Source of the DNA: Cryptomeria japonica
Lineage: Eukaryota; Streptophyta; Pinopsida; Cupressales; Cupressaceae
Assembly (NCBI RefSeq): GCF_030272615.1
Contig: NC_081406.1
Location: forward strand, 212,822,997 to 212,886,996
DNA length: 64,000 nt
Reading direction: 5' to 3'
The translations under genes were made by a program, and so were the position numbers. Under the pieces are notes generated by a model, which saw only the letters and a program-made list of their open reading frames with translations, was not told the origin of the DNA and ran no database searches. Positions 25,251 to 36,279 of the stretch are shown in pieces; positions within the stretch are counted from its first letter, which is position 1, and every line of letters starts with the position of its first letter.

Positions 25251-25270
25251 AGGTTTAGGGTTTAGGGTTT
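25251..25270 (+). promoter_or_regulatory. Telobox-like TTTAGGG repeats in the copia LTR
   Basis: GGTTTAGGGTTTAGGGTTTA contains nearly three plant telomere units. Teloboxes are bound by plant telobox-binding factors and are common near transcription start sites; whether this one is functional cannot be told. Confidence 0.5.
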
Positions 25271-25514
25271 ACGCTACCAACCTATCTGTTTCCTATAAGG
25301 TCGATGTTGTGTTTCTTTCTGAGGTTGTTGGCAAAAGTTGTGTGTGTGTATCCAAGAGAAGAGATACACGATTCTTGCCAGACCAGAAGAGAGAAGTGAT
25401 ACCTGCAGAGTGTAAGTGCAAAAGGTGAAGAGGAGCTAAAGCGGATCTACATTAGCATTGAGTGCTGTTACCAAATCATTGTAATTCCTGTTGATCTTTA
25501 ACCACTTCAACAAT

Positions 25515-25760
25515 TGAGAAATCCCCTAACAGGGTAGCTTTAACTGACTTACTGTAAATCCTTTAACAGGGTGACTCAAAACCATTGAGTTCTTGAAATC
25601 CTCTAACAAGGTAACCTTTAACAGGGTTTAACCCTTACCCAGGTATTCTATCCATCCCTTAACCGGGTGATCCCTAATTGGATGGGTTCCTAACAAAACC
25701 TGTTGTATCAGTCTTTAACCGGACAAGGCTCCTAATAGAGCGGACTTCTAAAGAGTTCAA
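25515..25760 (+). repeat. Short tandem motif block in the copia LTR
   Basis: About eight degenerate copies of (C/T)TAACAGGGT or TTAACCGGGT with variable spacing. It lies in the transcribed half of the LTR, so it may form RNA structure or bind protein. Confidence 0.6.
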
Positions 25761-26194
25761 AAATAGCTTGTGGGTATTCATCCCCACCGTGGTTTTTCCC
25801 AGTTAGGTTTCCACGTGAAAAATATGTGTGTCATATGTGATGTCTTTTTCATGTGATTCTATGTTGTTTTCTGTCAAGCGATGAATCATGTTGATCTAGC
25901 TGTTTATATATATATATATATATCTTTGATGGTAGATTACATGTTCATGCACTAGGGTGAAATGGAAATGAAGTATTAGATTGTATGAGAAGATAAGTGT
26001 CAACCAGTTTATGCTTGTCTCAGTTACTCTGGGTTTTGGTGGTTGTACTCTGTTTAAGACCAGAGTTACTGTCTGTCTGCCTATGCATAGTGTCTGTTTA
26101 CAAACCGGTTTTAGGATTGTGTTTTTGCATGTACTGATTCACCCCCCCTCTCAGTACCGATTCGGTACTATCCGTTCATCATTGAGTTATCAAT

Positions 26195-26208
26195 TGGTAT
26201 AAGAGCGT
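26195..26208 (+). promoter_or_regulatory. Element E primer-binding site
   Basis: TGGTATAAGAGCG follows the LTR by two bases. Copia elements normally carry TGGTATCAGAGC, complementary to tRNA-Met; one base differs here. Confidence 0.75.
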
Positions 26209-26263
26209 CCTCTAGGTCCTCTGTGTTATAAGCTTAACCGCTTGAGGTAAAGATCCCAGTCTA

Positions 26264-28514
26264 ATGATGAAGAGGGAAGGTCCAAAGTTCAATAGAGAAA
26301 ATTTTAGAATATGAAAAGACAATGAAGATATACATCAGAAGCATGGGTGCTCAACACTGGAGCTTTGTTGAGAGTGCCTATGTTGCCCCTACTAGTACTC
26401 TCACCGATGACCAAAAGAGAGAGATGCAGGAGAATGGGCAAGTCATGGAAGCCCTAATTAGTAGTTTATCTGACATTGAGTTTATTGATGTCCAAGATAA
26501 GGTAAATCTCAAAGAGGTATGGGATACTCTTGAAAATATCTATGGTGGTGATAAGCATGTAAAACAAGCTAAGGAAGAAAGCCTTAGAGGGAAGTTTGAA
26601 GACATGCGGATGGTTGAAGGTGAGACCATTTAACAGTATGGAATAAGAATCAAAACCATTGTTGGAGATATCAAGAGTGCAGGTGGTAAAATGGAAGATT
26701 CCACTATGGTAAGAAAAGTCCTAAGATCCTTATTACCGGTCTATGCAATAAGGGTTGCTGCTATTCAGGAGTTAAGATCAATAGACAAGACTAAGGTATC
26801 CCTAGACTCCATCATTGCAAAGTTGACAGCCTATGAGCTAAATAGTTTTGATGGCAGTGTTCAAAAGACTGAATCAACTTTTAAAGCTTCTGCTGTACCA
26901 TCCAGAAAAGGAAAAGAAGCTAGCACTAGTGGTGAACCAAGACAGAGCAGAGAAATGGATGATGAGGAGATTCTGATGGCATTTGAAGCTCTTCTTGCCA
27001 GGAAACTTCCTAAAGGAACTAGCAAATATAGAGGTAAGCTCCCTTTGAAATGCTTTTCTTGTAACTAGATAGGACATATTGCTGTAAACTGTCCTAATGG
27101 CGACAACAAGGACAAACTGGAAAGGTTCAAGAAGTTCAAAGGACAAAACCAGAGAAACTATTTTTTGGCAGTTGATGAAGGTGTCACAGATGAAGAAAAT
27201 GAAGATATTGTGTTTGTTGCTGTCAAGGAAGATGTGTCAAACAAGAAGGCTCTTGTCTCCCGCTTTGATAATTCCAATGAGTGGATTATTGACAGTGGCT
27301 ATTCTCACCATATGAATGGTGACTGGAGCAAGTTTCTATCCTTGGAAGAGTATGATGGTGGTGTGGTTCGCTTTGGTAATGATGCACCATGTATGGTCAA
27401 AGGCAGAGGGTCCATATCTCTGAATGGAAAGAGTAGTGCCGACAATGTGTATTGGGTTGATGGTCTTAGACACAACCTTCTGAGTGTTGCCCAGCTGAAT
27501 GACAGTGGTCTCACTCTGGAATTCAAGAATGGAGTGTGTAGAATCAAAGGAAAGAATGGTGAATTGGTGGCCACCTACATGCAGACCAAAGGTAACCTAT
27601 TTCAATTGAATGCAAATATAAGTACATGTCTTATGGCTAAATTTGATGATAGCTAGATATGGCATAGGAGACTCTACCATGTAAACTTTGATAACATTGC
27701 GAAGGCCAGTAAGATCAAGGCAGTTAGAGGGTTGCCGGTGCTGAGCAAACTAGAAAATACCTTGTGCAGAGAGTGTCAACTGGGGAAAATGTCATCCTCA
27801 AACTTTAAAGGTAAACCTTTCACTGCTGAAAATTTGTTTAATCTTGTACATACTGATTTGTGTGGTCCTATGAAAACTAGGAGTGTGCAGGGTGATAGGT
27901 ACTTCATGATTCTCACTGATGACTGCTCAAGAATGATGTGGGTCACATTCTTGAAAGATAAGTCTGAAGCTTTTGTAAAGTTCAAAGCTTTCAGAGGATT
28001 AGTGGAGAAGGAAAGTGGTAAAAAAGATCAAGTGCCTGAGAACTGATCAAGGAGGGGAATTCACTTCCAATGAATTCAACAAGTACTCTGAAGAACATGG
28101 CATCAAGAGGAAACTATCTACCCCCCAGACTCTACAACAGAATGGCCTAGTAGAGAGGAATAATTGGACTATGGTTGAAGCAGCTAGAACTATGTTGATT
28201 CAAGGAAAGGTAGCTCACACCTTTTGGAGAGAAGCGGTGAGCACTTCAGTCTACACAATGAACCGGGTACTCATTAAGAAAGGTAAGGATAACATTCCTT
28301 ATGAGTATTGGACCGGTAAGACACCTGTGGTTAGCTACTTTAGAGTGTTTGGTAGCAAATGTTACATCAAGAGGAGCAAACACCAGAGTAAATTTGATGT
28401 GAAATGTGATGAGGGAATATTCCTAGGGTATTCCACCAAGAGCAAAGCTCTCAAGTGTTTCAATAATAGGACTCAGAGAATTATGGAAAGCATCAATATA
28501 AGAGTTGGATTTTC
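26264..28514 (+). pseudogene. Copia gag-protease-integrase, RT lost
   Basis: Starts at ATG 26264 with an early nonsense change and a one-base loss, then one frame to about 28015. Gag (26320-26870) has the UBN2-type pattern (LKEVWDTLENIYGG, GKFEDMRM). The zinc knuckle CFSCN-stop-IGHIAVNC has a TAG where Gln is expected. Protease has DSGYSHHM with the catalytic DSG intact. Integrase has the HHCC zinc region (HRRLYHV...CRECQLGK), then HTDLCGPM, LRTDQGGEF and QNGLVERNN, giving the D,D,E triad. A one-base change in an A-run near 28020 shifts the frame. Stops: TAA 26631, TAG 27066, TAG 27654. After NNRTQRIMESINIRV the similarity stops, and the whole RT/RNase H region is absent. Confidence 0.85.
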
Positions 28515-28571
28515 AGCTTTTGCCGGTGGCACCGTCTCGGTCTGAACCTGTTTCTATTTCGGTTTCTCCAT

Positions 28572-30660
28572 CTATGTCTCAGAAGGTTTCTCTGAGCTCT
28601 CAAATGTAGTCTCTATATGCACTTCTGATCTCTCTGTATTTACCTCTGATTTTTTTTCAGTTTCATTTACCGGTGCTTCAGATGATTTCTCAGTGGTGTC
28701 CTCTGCCAGTTTCTCTATATCTATGCTTATAATTATAGTCTTAACCTCAACATCTATAGTCGGTGGCTCAGTAGCCACATCTTCCTTCTTATCCTCAATG
28801 GTTTATTTATCTACCACAATATTCATCTCTTGGGTGTCTATATTCATAGTATATAATATCTCTGACTCAGGATTTGTATCCTCTTGAGGAGTCTCCATAC
28901 TCTCTGTAGTTAGTTTATTATCAACATTATGTGCCGGTGGAGTATCAGAAAGAGGTGGGGGTAAGTTGTCTGTTATTTTTAGGTTAGGAGGTCCACCTAC
29001 CTTACCTTTCCCCTTATCCTTGTCCTTTTGATATACTCTGATAGTCTTGGGTCTTTTGAGGTCTTCTTGTTTCTCTTTTTCAACAAAGAATATGTCCCAT
29101 TGGTCCACAGTCTCTTCTGAAATTTCATTCATTCTTCCTGCCATTAGTGCTACATGCTGGTGAGCGGTTGAAAATACTGTCCGGTTGGCCTCGATGATTA
29201 CTTTGTCTATCTCATCAGGTGAGTTTACTGGATGCGCTGCAAGTAATTTTTCAATTTTTATCTTCTTGTCCAGCTCAAGAATGGCTACCCTTCTAGCTTC
29301 TAGTCTTCTATACAATTCATTGGGTATTTCATAAACAATTTCCATAAAAAATTTCTTGTAAATATCCAAGTGTAAGATTACACTATTTTCTATGCTTTCT
29401 TTGTCATCAACGAAAAGTGTGTTATATAGTTTGTTAACATTTTTCAACTTTCCATCCTCTGTTATTTCACTAAGGATTTTATCTAGTGGAGAAATATCTT
29501 GTTTTACCTTCTTCTTCTTCTTTGGAGTTAACTTCTTAACTAGAGGCCTCACTACCTGTTGCTTTTGTCTTGTTCTCCTGGGTGTAGGTGAGGGTTTTCT
29601 TTTCCTTTCCACCCTTTTGAATACTGTCGGTATATCACTCTCAGAGGAAGTTGCAACTAGTGAAAGATGAGTTTCCGGTTGAAGTCCTTCCAACTCACCT
29701 TCTTTGATACCAGTTTGCTTCAATACATCTTCCTTAATTGCTTTTGCTTGTCTAGTGGCTTTCCTTACTTTTTGTTCAACTTTCTTAACTCTTTTCCTAG
29801 ACTGAATGCCACTCTCAATTGTTTCTGCATTGCCAAAGACGTTCTCAGAGGGTTCCTTTGGTGCTTCAAGGAGGGATTTTGCGTAAGTTTCAATGATGTT
29901 ATCATCTGTTTCATACCCCATTTCAGTTACCCAGATAGTTCTAGGGACAATTGCCTACATCTAGATTTCATCTTTCTTGATTACAAAGCATATTTCCTTT
30001 TGAAATTTATCCACAATTTCCTGAGACAGTCTAATTCTTGTCTTCAATCGAGCCTTTAGTGCTTGAAAATGTTCATTTATATTTTTCTCTCTATTCTCTC
30101 CCATGTTGTTTAATGTATCTAATAGTTGCTTTCCTACTGTCATATCAAAGCTAGAGTCTTTTCTACCAATACCAGGTACTTGCTTAGTAATGTACAACAT
30201 CAAACATACAAGCAAATTTCCGAATCTAAAATTTCCTTTTTTGTCTCCTTTGATCTTCTTCAGATTGTCTATCAATTCATCTTTAAGTCATTCACAGATG
30301 TCAATCTTAGCATTGTTGTTCACTAAGTCATAAGCACTTTTAATACACAAGATAGATACTGAGTTTAACCTATTTGCATGTGTGGATTTATAGCCAAGGA
30401 TCATACTGACAAATCTAACATTTATATCCTTTACATCATTGACTCTAAGTGATCTCTTGTCAAATGTTGCGCTGCTTAGGTCCATTACTGTGTCATTTGA
30501 GACCTTTTTAGTTCTGTCAGGCCTACTACTGGTGGAAGGTAACCTTGTTACTGCCTTAACTGCTTCTTTGGTGATCTTATGGATTGAATCCAACCAATAT
30601 AATTCACCATGAACTCTGCTTAGCACAATCCTTATAACATCCTTGGGAAAATTTGGGATA
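28572..30660 (-). pseudogene. Long antisense ORF inside the copia element
   Basis: A single minus-strand frame of nearly 700 codons running opposite to gag-pol, without frameshifts. It is interrupted by stops at 30288 (TGA, in ICE-stop-LKDEL), 29961 and the codon two upstream, and 28803. The N-terminus is cut off by the LTR of element A. The first half looks globular (WLDSIHKITKEAVKAVTRL, KSTHANRLNSVSILCIKSA). The middle is basic and coiled (SRKRVKKVEQKVRKATRQA, KKLTPKKKKKVKQ). The C-terminal third is acidic, P/T/E/S-rich and low complexity. No RT, env or known enzyme motif is seen and I do not recognise the family. Its frame conservation argues that it was a real gene carried by the element, placed downstream of pol. 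Confidence 0.6.
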
Positions 30661-30665
30661 CTAAG

Positions 30666-31425
30666 TGTATATGGTGAAAATGGATAACAATAATAACAAT
30701 ATTGAAAGACTAAATGAATTCAACCACAAAACCCTAGCCTAACAACAACAAAGATCCACCATAACATATGAAGATTACCTAAGACAATGAAAATCACAAA
30801 GATTATACCATCACATGTCCAATAGGGTTTTGATCTCCATTCTTCCTATCTCCATTGATCTTGCTTGATATATTTGCTCTCAGATTTTATATGCACAAGA
30901 GCTCAACAAAGAAAGGAATGTGGTTGCAAGTAGGATCGTAGTGTAGTCAAAATGATCATTAGGTCCTTAGGGTTTGATAATGAAGGAAGCATCTTCTTAA
31001 ATAGAAGACACAATATGAAATGGAGGGATAAGATTGAGAGGTGTAAAAGGAGGTCGGCTAAGATTAGAGGGTAGGTAAAAGAAATAATAAAATAATGAAA
31101 GGGGTAGGTAGTGTATGAATTAAGAGATGAATGACATGTGTCATGTGTAGAAAAGGATAATGAATTAATTAAATAAATAAAGATTTATTTAATTAATATA
31201 AGAAGTGGGATCAATTAAATAAATAAGATATTTATTTAATTTAGGAAAAGGATAATTTAAATAAATAAATGTATTTATTTAAATGAGAAATAAGGCTAGA
31301 AGAGGATAAATGAATTAATTAAATAAATAAATAAAGATTTATTTAATTAATAGAAGAATTAGGCTTAGATAATTAAATAAATAAAATATTTATTTATTTA
31401 GACATGACAATTTTAGGTGTCTACA
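30666..31425 (-). repeat. Element A 3' LTR
   Basis: 760 bp; on the element (minus) strand it begins TGTAGACACC and ends CACCATATACA. It matches 54031-54790 with only four differences by eye. AT-rich with several (AATA)n inverted repeats (31165-31400). It is inserted in the antisense ORF of copia element E; the outer 5-mer is CTAAG (30661-30665). Confidence 0.92.
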
Positions 31426-31440
31426 TTTTGCCCCTCTTTG
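31426..31440 (-). promoter_or_regulatory. Element A polypurine tract
   Basis: CAAAGAGGGGCAAAA on the minus strand, directly before TGTAGACACC of the LTR. This fixes the LTR boundary and puts the PMD gene outside the LTR. The same tract is conserved at 54791 and, in element B, at 57694. Confidence 0.85.
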
Positions 31441-31671
31441 AGACAATGCGGCTTGTCATGTTGTTTCAAAGAAGATAAGATGAACTGATACAGAGTTGCC
31501 CCAGGATGGGAATGATATGCCCCCTCGAGAAATTGGATGAAAATGTCTGAAAAGATTGCAGACAATCTCTCGATAAGAAAGAAAGGCTAGAATGGACTGA
31601 CCGAATAAAGTGACAAAGTCACGGGATAATGAAGACTAACTCGGGAAATGAAGGCGAGGGCTAGGGGTAGG

Positions 31672-31678
31672 CTATAAG
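31672..31678 (+). promoter_or_regulatory. TATA-like box of the antisense PMD gene
   Basis: CTATAAG about 93 bp before the PMD start codon at 31771, conserved in A' (about 55037). Element B has TATATAT at 58793-58799, 74 bp before its start codon. Position and strand fit a promoter for the antisense gene. Confidence 0.5.
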
Positions 31679-31939
31679 ATAGACCACGGGCAAAAGACAT
31701 CCTCATTGTCATCTACACCATCACGAGATCAAAGTGCAGAGCGAGAAAAGAGCAAGAGCAGTCAGCAGCGATGGCTTTGGTTCACAGATTCGACCGCGTT
31801 CGCCGATTCCAGAGGCCAGCAGAGGCAGGAGAGCCGGTAAGTACCATCAAACCTCCTCGTATTTTGACGCATGTATTTTTGTCATTAATGCATGCTAGTT
31901 AGAGCAATAAATGGCTTAGGAATAGGGTACCAAAAAAGT

Positions 31940-32190
31940 CTGAAAACGTGCAACCGCGTCTGCGTCGGTGCCAGGCGCGTCTGTGTCGGTGCCAGGCATG
32001 TCTATGTCTGGAACCGCGTTTGCATCGAATGCGGGTGCGTCTGCGTTGTGCAGGGGCGTCTGTGATGCATAGTCACGTTTATGCACAACCTAGGCACGTC
32101 TATGTCCTACAGGCACGTCTGTGTTTTTCAGGAGCGCTTGTGCAGTCTGTAGGCGCGTTTGTGTCAGTCAAGCGTGTTTGTGTTGAAAAA
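31940..32190 (+). repeat. CGCGTCTGTG array in the PMD intron
   Basis: About twelve degenerate copies of (G)CGCGTCTGTGT spaced 18-24 bp. Its reverse complement CACAGACGCG is arrayed about 21 times in the leader of the same element (52170-52400 and 53620-53880). Differences between copies are mostly C/T and G/A. Confidence 0.85.
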
Positions 32191-32317
32191 TGCAAGTTTT
32201 GGTCTTCGAGGTCAAATCGGCAGCTCTGTGATGAATATACGCTGTCGATTGGATAAGCTGCTGAGAGGATACACTCAAGCAGATCCTCTAGGAAGACTAG
32301 GATAGATCAAGGCACTT

Positions 32318-32592
32318 TGTGATGAACAGTGAGTACCAAGATAGAGTACTTTGTGATGAACAGGGAGTACCCCAAAGTATGAGCAACACTTTGTGATGAA
32401 CAGGGAGTGCAAAATGTGAGTAACACTTTGTGATGAACAGTGAGTGTCACACACATAGTACTTTGTGATGAACAGGGAGTACTACTAGAATAGAAGTAAC
32501 ACTTTGTGATGAACAGTGAGTGTCACTAGGATAGATAACCATATGCATTTAGATAAAAGAGTAGCATTTTGTGATGAACAGTGAATGCCACC
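32318..32592 (+). repeat. Seven hairpins with loop TTGTGATGAACAG in the PMD intron
   Basis: Each unit has the constant loop TTGTGATGAACAG(T/G)G flanked by arms that pair but change together: GTACT/AGTAC, TAGTACT/AGTACTA, GTAACACT/AGTGTCAC (twice, one mismatch), GTAGCATT/AATGCCAC (one mismatch), GGCACT/AGTACC and ACACT/AGTGC (one mismatch each). The A' copy has GCACT/AGTGC, fully paired, for the last of these. Spacing is about 25-65 bp. It lies just upstream of exon 2. Confidence 0.8.
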
Positions 32593-34580
32593 ATGATTGA
32601 CATGATTAATTTGCTTGACTGCAGGAGTACTTGCCTATGCTGGAGTCACGGGAGAGATTCTCGTCGACACAGAGATTGCGACTTGAGTTGACGTTTCAGG
32701 ATAGAGCTGCCATCGAAGAGATGGGTTTGAGACATATATTGTATGTGCCTGAGTTTCGGGCAAACATGGGTTTGCTGACTGCGCTGGCTGAGAGATGGCA
32801 CTCGGAGACGTGCACCTTCCATTTGCTGATGGGTAAGATGACAGTCACCCTTGAGGATGTCTATAGGATTCTGCGGATACCGATTGATGGAGAGTTGATT
32901 CCATATGATCGAGATAGTGACAGAGAGGCATTGAGACAGGTGTTTCAGGATCCCGGCCTAGAGATGAGGGCTGGTCATGTGGCATGGGACACCATGACAA
33001 CCACAGGGTTAACATTGCCAGCTGTGATCGGAGGAGTGATTAGTGGGTTCTTGTGTCTGGATAGGGCGACACGGGGATTGGCAATGGGCTGGGGCGGAGC
33101 ATTGGAGACACTGGTGACGCAGCACACCAGATATGCTTGGGGACCATGTGTGTTGGCCCACCTGTACTATGAGCTTCACCAGTTTGTCTACCATGGGTCA
33201 GTTGGATTGGGCTGTGGGGTGACACTACTGCAGGTTTGGGCCTATGAGCATCTGCTAGTGATGAGACCGATACACTTCTGAGGCAGGGGACATGGACGCA
33301 GCTTTGTTCATTTGTACGACATGATCACCTCACAGCTGCGGATTGGTAGGTTAGAGCATTGGCGACGAGTGCTGGATGATATTGATGTAGTCATCTGGAG
33401 ACCGTATCTAGGATGCGAGGAGTGGGAGGATGATGCAGTGGAGCTGCCATACACCTTCCGGAGCAGGTATCTGATTGGGCGGACGCCCTATGTGCTAGAG
33501 AGGTAGCTTGTGGACAGGGTTGGCCGACAGTTTGGCCGGATTCAGAGGATGCCACGAGGCTCGGGTATGTATGCCCGTACAGTCAGGGATCAGGCGCAGT
33601 TTGGGCCGCTACTGTCGTATGATCAGGCAGTGACACAGCTGATAGAGATGATACCTCTACCCTGGGACATGTGGCCAGAGGTCGACGATGTTGGGATGGA
33701 TGCTGAGTATTTAGCATATTGGGCGGAGCATCCATTCCCACGACTGACAGATCTAGGGGAGCTATTGGATGGAGATGGAGGAGGAGATGATGATGATGAT
33801 GGTGAAGGTGATGGGGGTAGAGGCCGACGGAGGCAGAGGGGAGTAGTGGGAGAGAGGCGAGTTGCACCTCAGAGAGAGGGTGGAGAGGAGCGGCAGGCTC
33901 GGGTGGTGAGGGGTCACGGTGGATTACCCCTACAGGTACCAGCAGCACAGGATCCCAGGCAGAGACAGGGACAGGGACAGGTGTAGGGACAGAGGCACGC
34001 ACAGAGACAAGTACCCGTACAGGCACCAGTATAGGTACCGATATAGGGGCAGGCACCTGCAGAGGGAGAGCCACAGGCCGAGGCAGAGGGTGGGGATCTA
34101 GAGGAGGATGAGCTGATTGAGCTCAGGGAGATCTGCTAGGGTCAGGCAGATGAGATACAAGAGTTGGAGAGGGAGAGAGACCGACTCAGGACGAGGCTCA
34201 GGGATACTGAGCGGGAGAGAGATCAGGCGATTCAGCGCTACACAGAGGCTGAGACAGCGCTGAGGGCAGGGAGGCAGGCGGCGGAGGACACAGGGGCAGG
34301 CTATGCATATGTCCTACGGGCAGGAGAGGAGATTGGATACTGGAGGGACCTCTACTATGGTGCAGTGCCAGCAGATCAGCGGGCGAGGAGCTTCCATAGA
34401 CCGTCGCGCACAGCGACAGCTACGGGAGGGAGTCGGAGGAGGCAGGCATCTAGCGGTGGGGTCATGGGTCCTCCACCACCACCAGATAGAGGGGGCAGGC
34501 GGGATGATCCTGGGGTGGGTTCTTCAAGGGCTCAGATTCCATCGAGGCCAAGCGGCTCTGAGAGAGGGAGTTCATCATAG

Positions 34581-36279
34581 CCTTAGAGGGCTCCCATTGT
34601 ATCAGTGTTGTACCATTCTTTTGTATTGTAGACACCTGCGGGTGATTGTAGCCATATGATTTTGACATCATTGTATCATGACACTTTTGATTATATATAT
34701 GAGATGATTCATCTTTGTGGCAGCTATATGCATGTGTACCTATGTGATGAGATGTTCTTATGTAATGCTTATGATACGGATGCAAATATGTATGTAATGT
34801 CATATTTTTGTTCTTTTATGTTTTAAAATGTTATGCCAATGTAAATGTAAATGTATATAATGCATATGAATATGATAATGCAAATGTAAATTGTGCTAAT
34901 AGGTGTTGTGTGCAGGATGTGATGCAGTTGTGATATCTATATGTATGTATGAAATGCTTATATGTGGTAATGTAGGTGCAGCTACATGAAATGCAAATGT
35001 CTTTGGTATGTCATTATACTCAGTCATGTGATAGCAGGCTACGCGGACTTGAGAAGGACGATGGAAGTCAATCAAGAAAGGGGGATGGAAGACAAAAGAT
35101 ATGAAAGTGAAAGAGCTTCTTGTGCATTATCATCATTGAGCTTTATTATGGCAAAATAGGTTATGACAATCGAGGCATATGTTCGACCCAGAAATTCATT
35201 GTACCTATTTGCATGGAGATAAGACAGTCACAAACAAGGAATGCCCCAGTTCATACTAGGCTCACAGTGTCCTCATATCCTTGGACAAGTCATAGCATTA
35301 CTAAGAGACAATCCACAGACAGCAAAAGAAAATGGGTGACGATACCCCATCCTCGCCTTTCTAGTCAAAGACATCCTGGAGATAGAATCTCTAGTCAAAG
35401 ACATCCCATAAAAGCTTAAAGACATGTCACCAAAAAAGATGAAATCAAAAGAAAACCAAGACTCGACAGCAACATCCACTGTAGTCCTCAAGTTTAGTGC
35501 CTCTTGTCACTTGTATAAGTCTTATTTTATTGTGGTCACAATGTTTACTTTCATAGAAAGGATAGATAGCACTGAACCATATGTTGTCTGAGTCTGTTGA
35601 AAGATTTGATTTGTTGAAGCCCATTGTTGCTACTGTGTCTCATCTGAAACTGACTGAATCCATGAAACTGATACTTTATTGTGGAGAAGATGAAACTTTA
35701 TTGCGGATCTGCGATGCAAATGTTGCTTTATTGTGGATTGTGCGCGAATAGACTGAAGGAAGCTAGAAGAAACTGTACTCCTCGAAACATGTGATGTTCT
35801 CAGTTCCACACCCATTACTAGACGTAGGATTTGCCTTAGCCACAGATAGGATCTGATTTATTATGGATGGAAAGGGATGAAAAGGAATGTTTATTATGAA
35901 TGGCTAACCAATCTTGGGTAGATCAATAACAAGCCATGATGGGAATGGGTAAGTTTATTATGAATGAATAGGTTGTGAGTGTGTGCAAAGTGAAAGGATG
36001 AAAGTGAATCCTGAAGGAGGGAGGAGCAATGTCTCTACGCATGGCGCTGGTGACCCAGTTTTCACCATGGTACTTGCCCAGGGCGCCACCGAAGTTGTTT
36101 TCACCGTTGGACGAAATTATTTCTCTTTACTTTTTTCAATTTTTTTTAATGTTTTTTGTGTCACAAGGTGCCTGTTTGCCAGGTTTTCACCAAGTAACGA
36201 TTTTTTTGTTTTTATGATTTTTTTGTGTTTTTAATTTTTTTTTTTTTTTTGTATTTTTGAATTAGGATATTCTGACGAG
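34581..36279. other. Spacer between convergent PMD and pol of element A
   Basis: 1.7 kb with no gene. It includes an AT-rich stretch with TATATATATGAG near 34694, short repeats of CTTTATTGTGGA (35680-35750) and TTTATTATGAATG (35890-35960), three GTTTTCACC motifs (36058, 36099, 36183) and oligo-T runs just before the integrase stop. Element B has the same GCCAGGTTTTCACC and oligo-T arrangement at 62643-62770. Confidence 0.6.

Larger units (their letters stand above)
24667..26192 (+). repeat. Element E 5' LTR
   Basis: 1526 bp, starting TGTTGGCATTATGTG and ending GAGTTATCA. It holds GAACTGGTAT-type short repeats (24760-24810), three telomere-like TTTAGGG units (25251-25270), a block of CCTTTAACAGGGT/TTAACCGGGT repeats (25515-25760), a (TA)n tract (25903-25923) and the GATTCACCCCCCCTCTCAGT box near its end. 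Confidence 0.85.
24667..30665 (+). mobile_element. Element E: truncated Ty1/copia element
   Basis: 5' LTR, tRNA-Met-type primer-binding site, gag, protease and integrase run on the plus strand. The RT/RNase H region is missing and integrase is joined at about 28515-28570 to a long minus-strand ORF. The right side is interrupted by gypsy element A, whose LTR starts at 30666, so the 3' LTR should lie beyond the window. It is itself inserted in element D. Confidence 0.85.
31771..34580 (+). pseudogene. Antisense plant-mobile-domain gene of element A, two exons
   Basis: Exon 1 (31771-31836, 22 codons, MALVHRFDRVRRF) ends at a consensus donor, GTAAGT. The acceptor TTGACTGCAG precedes exon 2 at 32625, in phase 0, continuing EYLPMLESRERF. 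The PMD (aminotransferase-like/MAIN-like) core follows: HILYVPEF, WHSETCTFHL, MTVTLEDVYRILRIPIDGEL, then VIWRPYLGCEEW near 33390. Downstream are acidic (DGGGDDDDDGEGDGG), Q/R-rich and coiled-coil parts (ERERDRLRTRLRDTERERD) to TAG 34578-34580. The frame is constant over exon 2 but has stops at 33279 (TGA) and 33504, 33984, 34032, 34044, 34137 (all TAG), each explained by CGA or CAG losing a C. PMD proteins in plants act in silencing and development; extra antisense ORFs are known in Tat elements. Its role for the element is unknown. Confidence 0.8.

Noticed and set aside
32318-32592. Box C/D snoRNA cluster, because each unit contains GTGATGA (box C)
   Set aside because: No box D (CTGA) at a suitable distance and the units are too short; the paired arms fit simple hairpins better.
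32318-32592. CRISPR-like array
   Set aside because: Spacing is irregular, the repeats' arms vary, spacers are not unique, and the context is a plant retrotransposon.
33583-34074. Minus-strand ORF opposite the PMD tail
   Set aside because: Low-complexity complement of the Q/R/D-rich PMD coding sequence; no independent evidence.
30666-36279. A giant LTR of over 5 kb containing the PMD gene
   Set aside because: First suspected because the PMD region occurs next to both LTR copies. The polypurine tract at 31426 and 54791 ends the LTR at 760 bp, so the second PMD copy belongs to A'.
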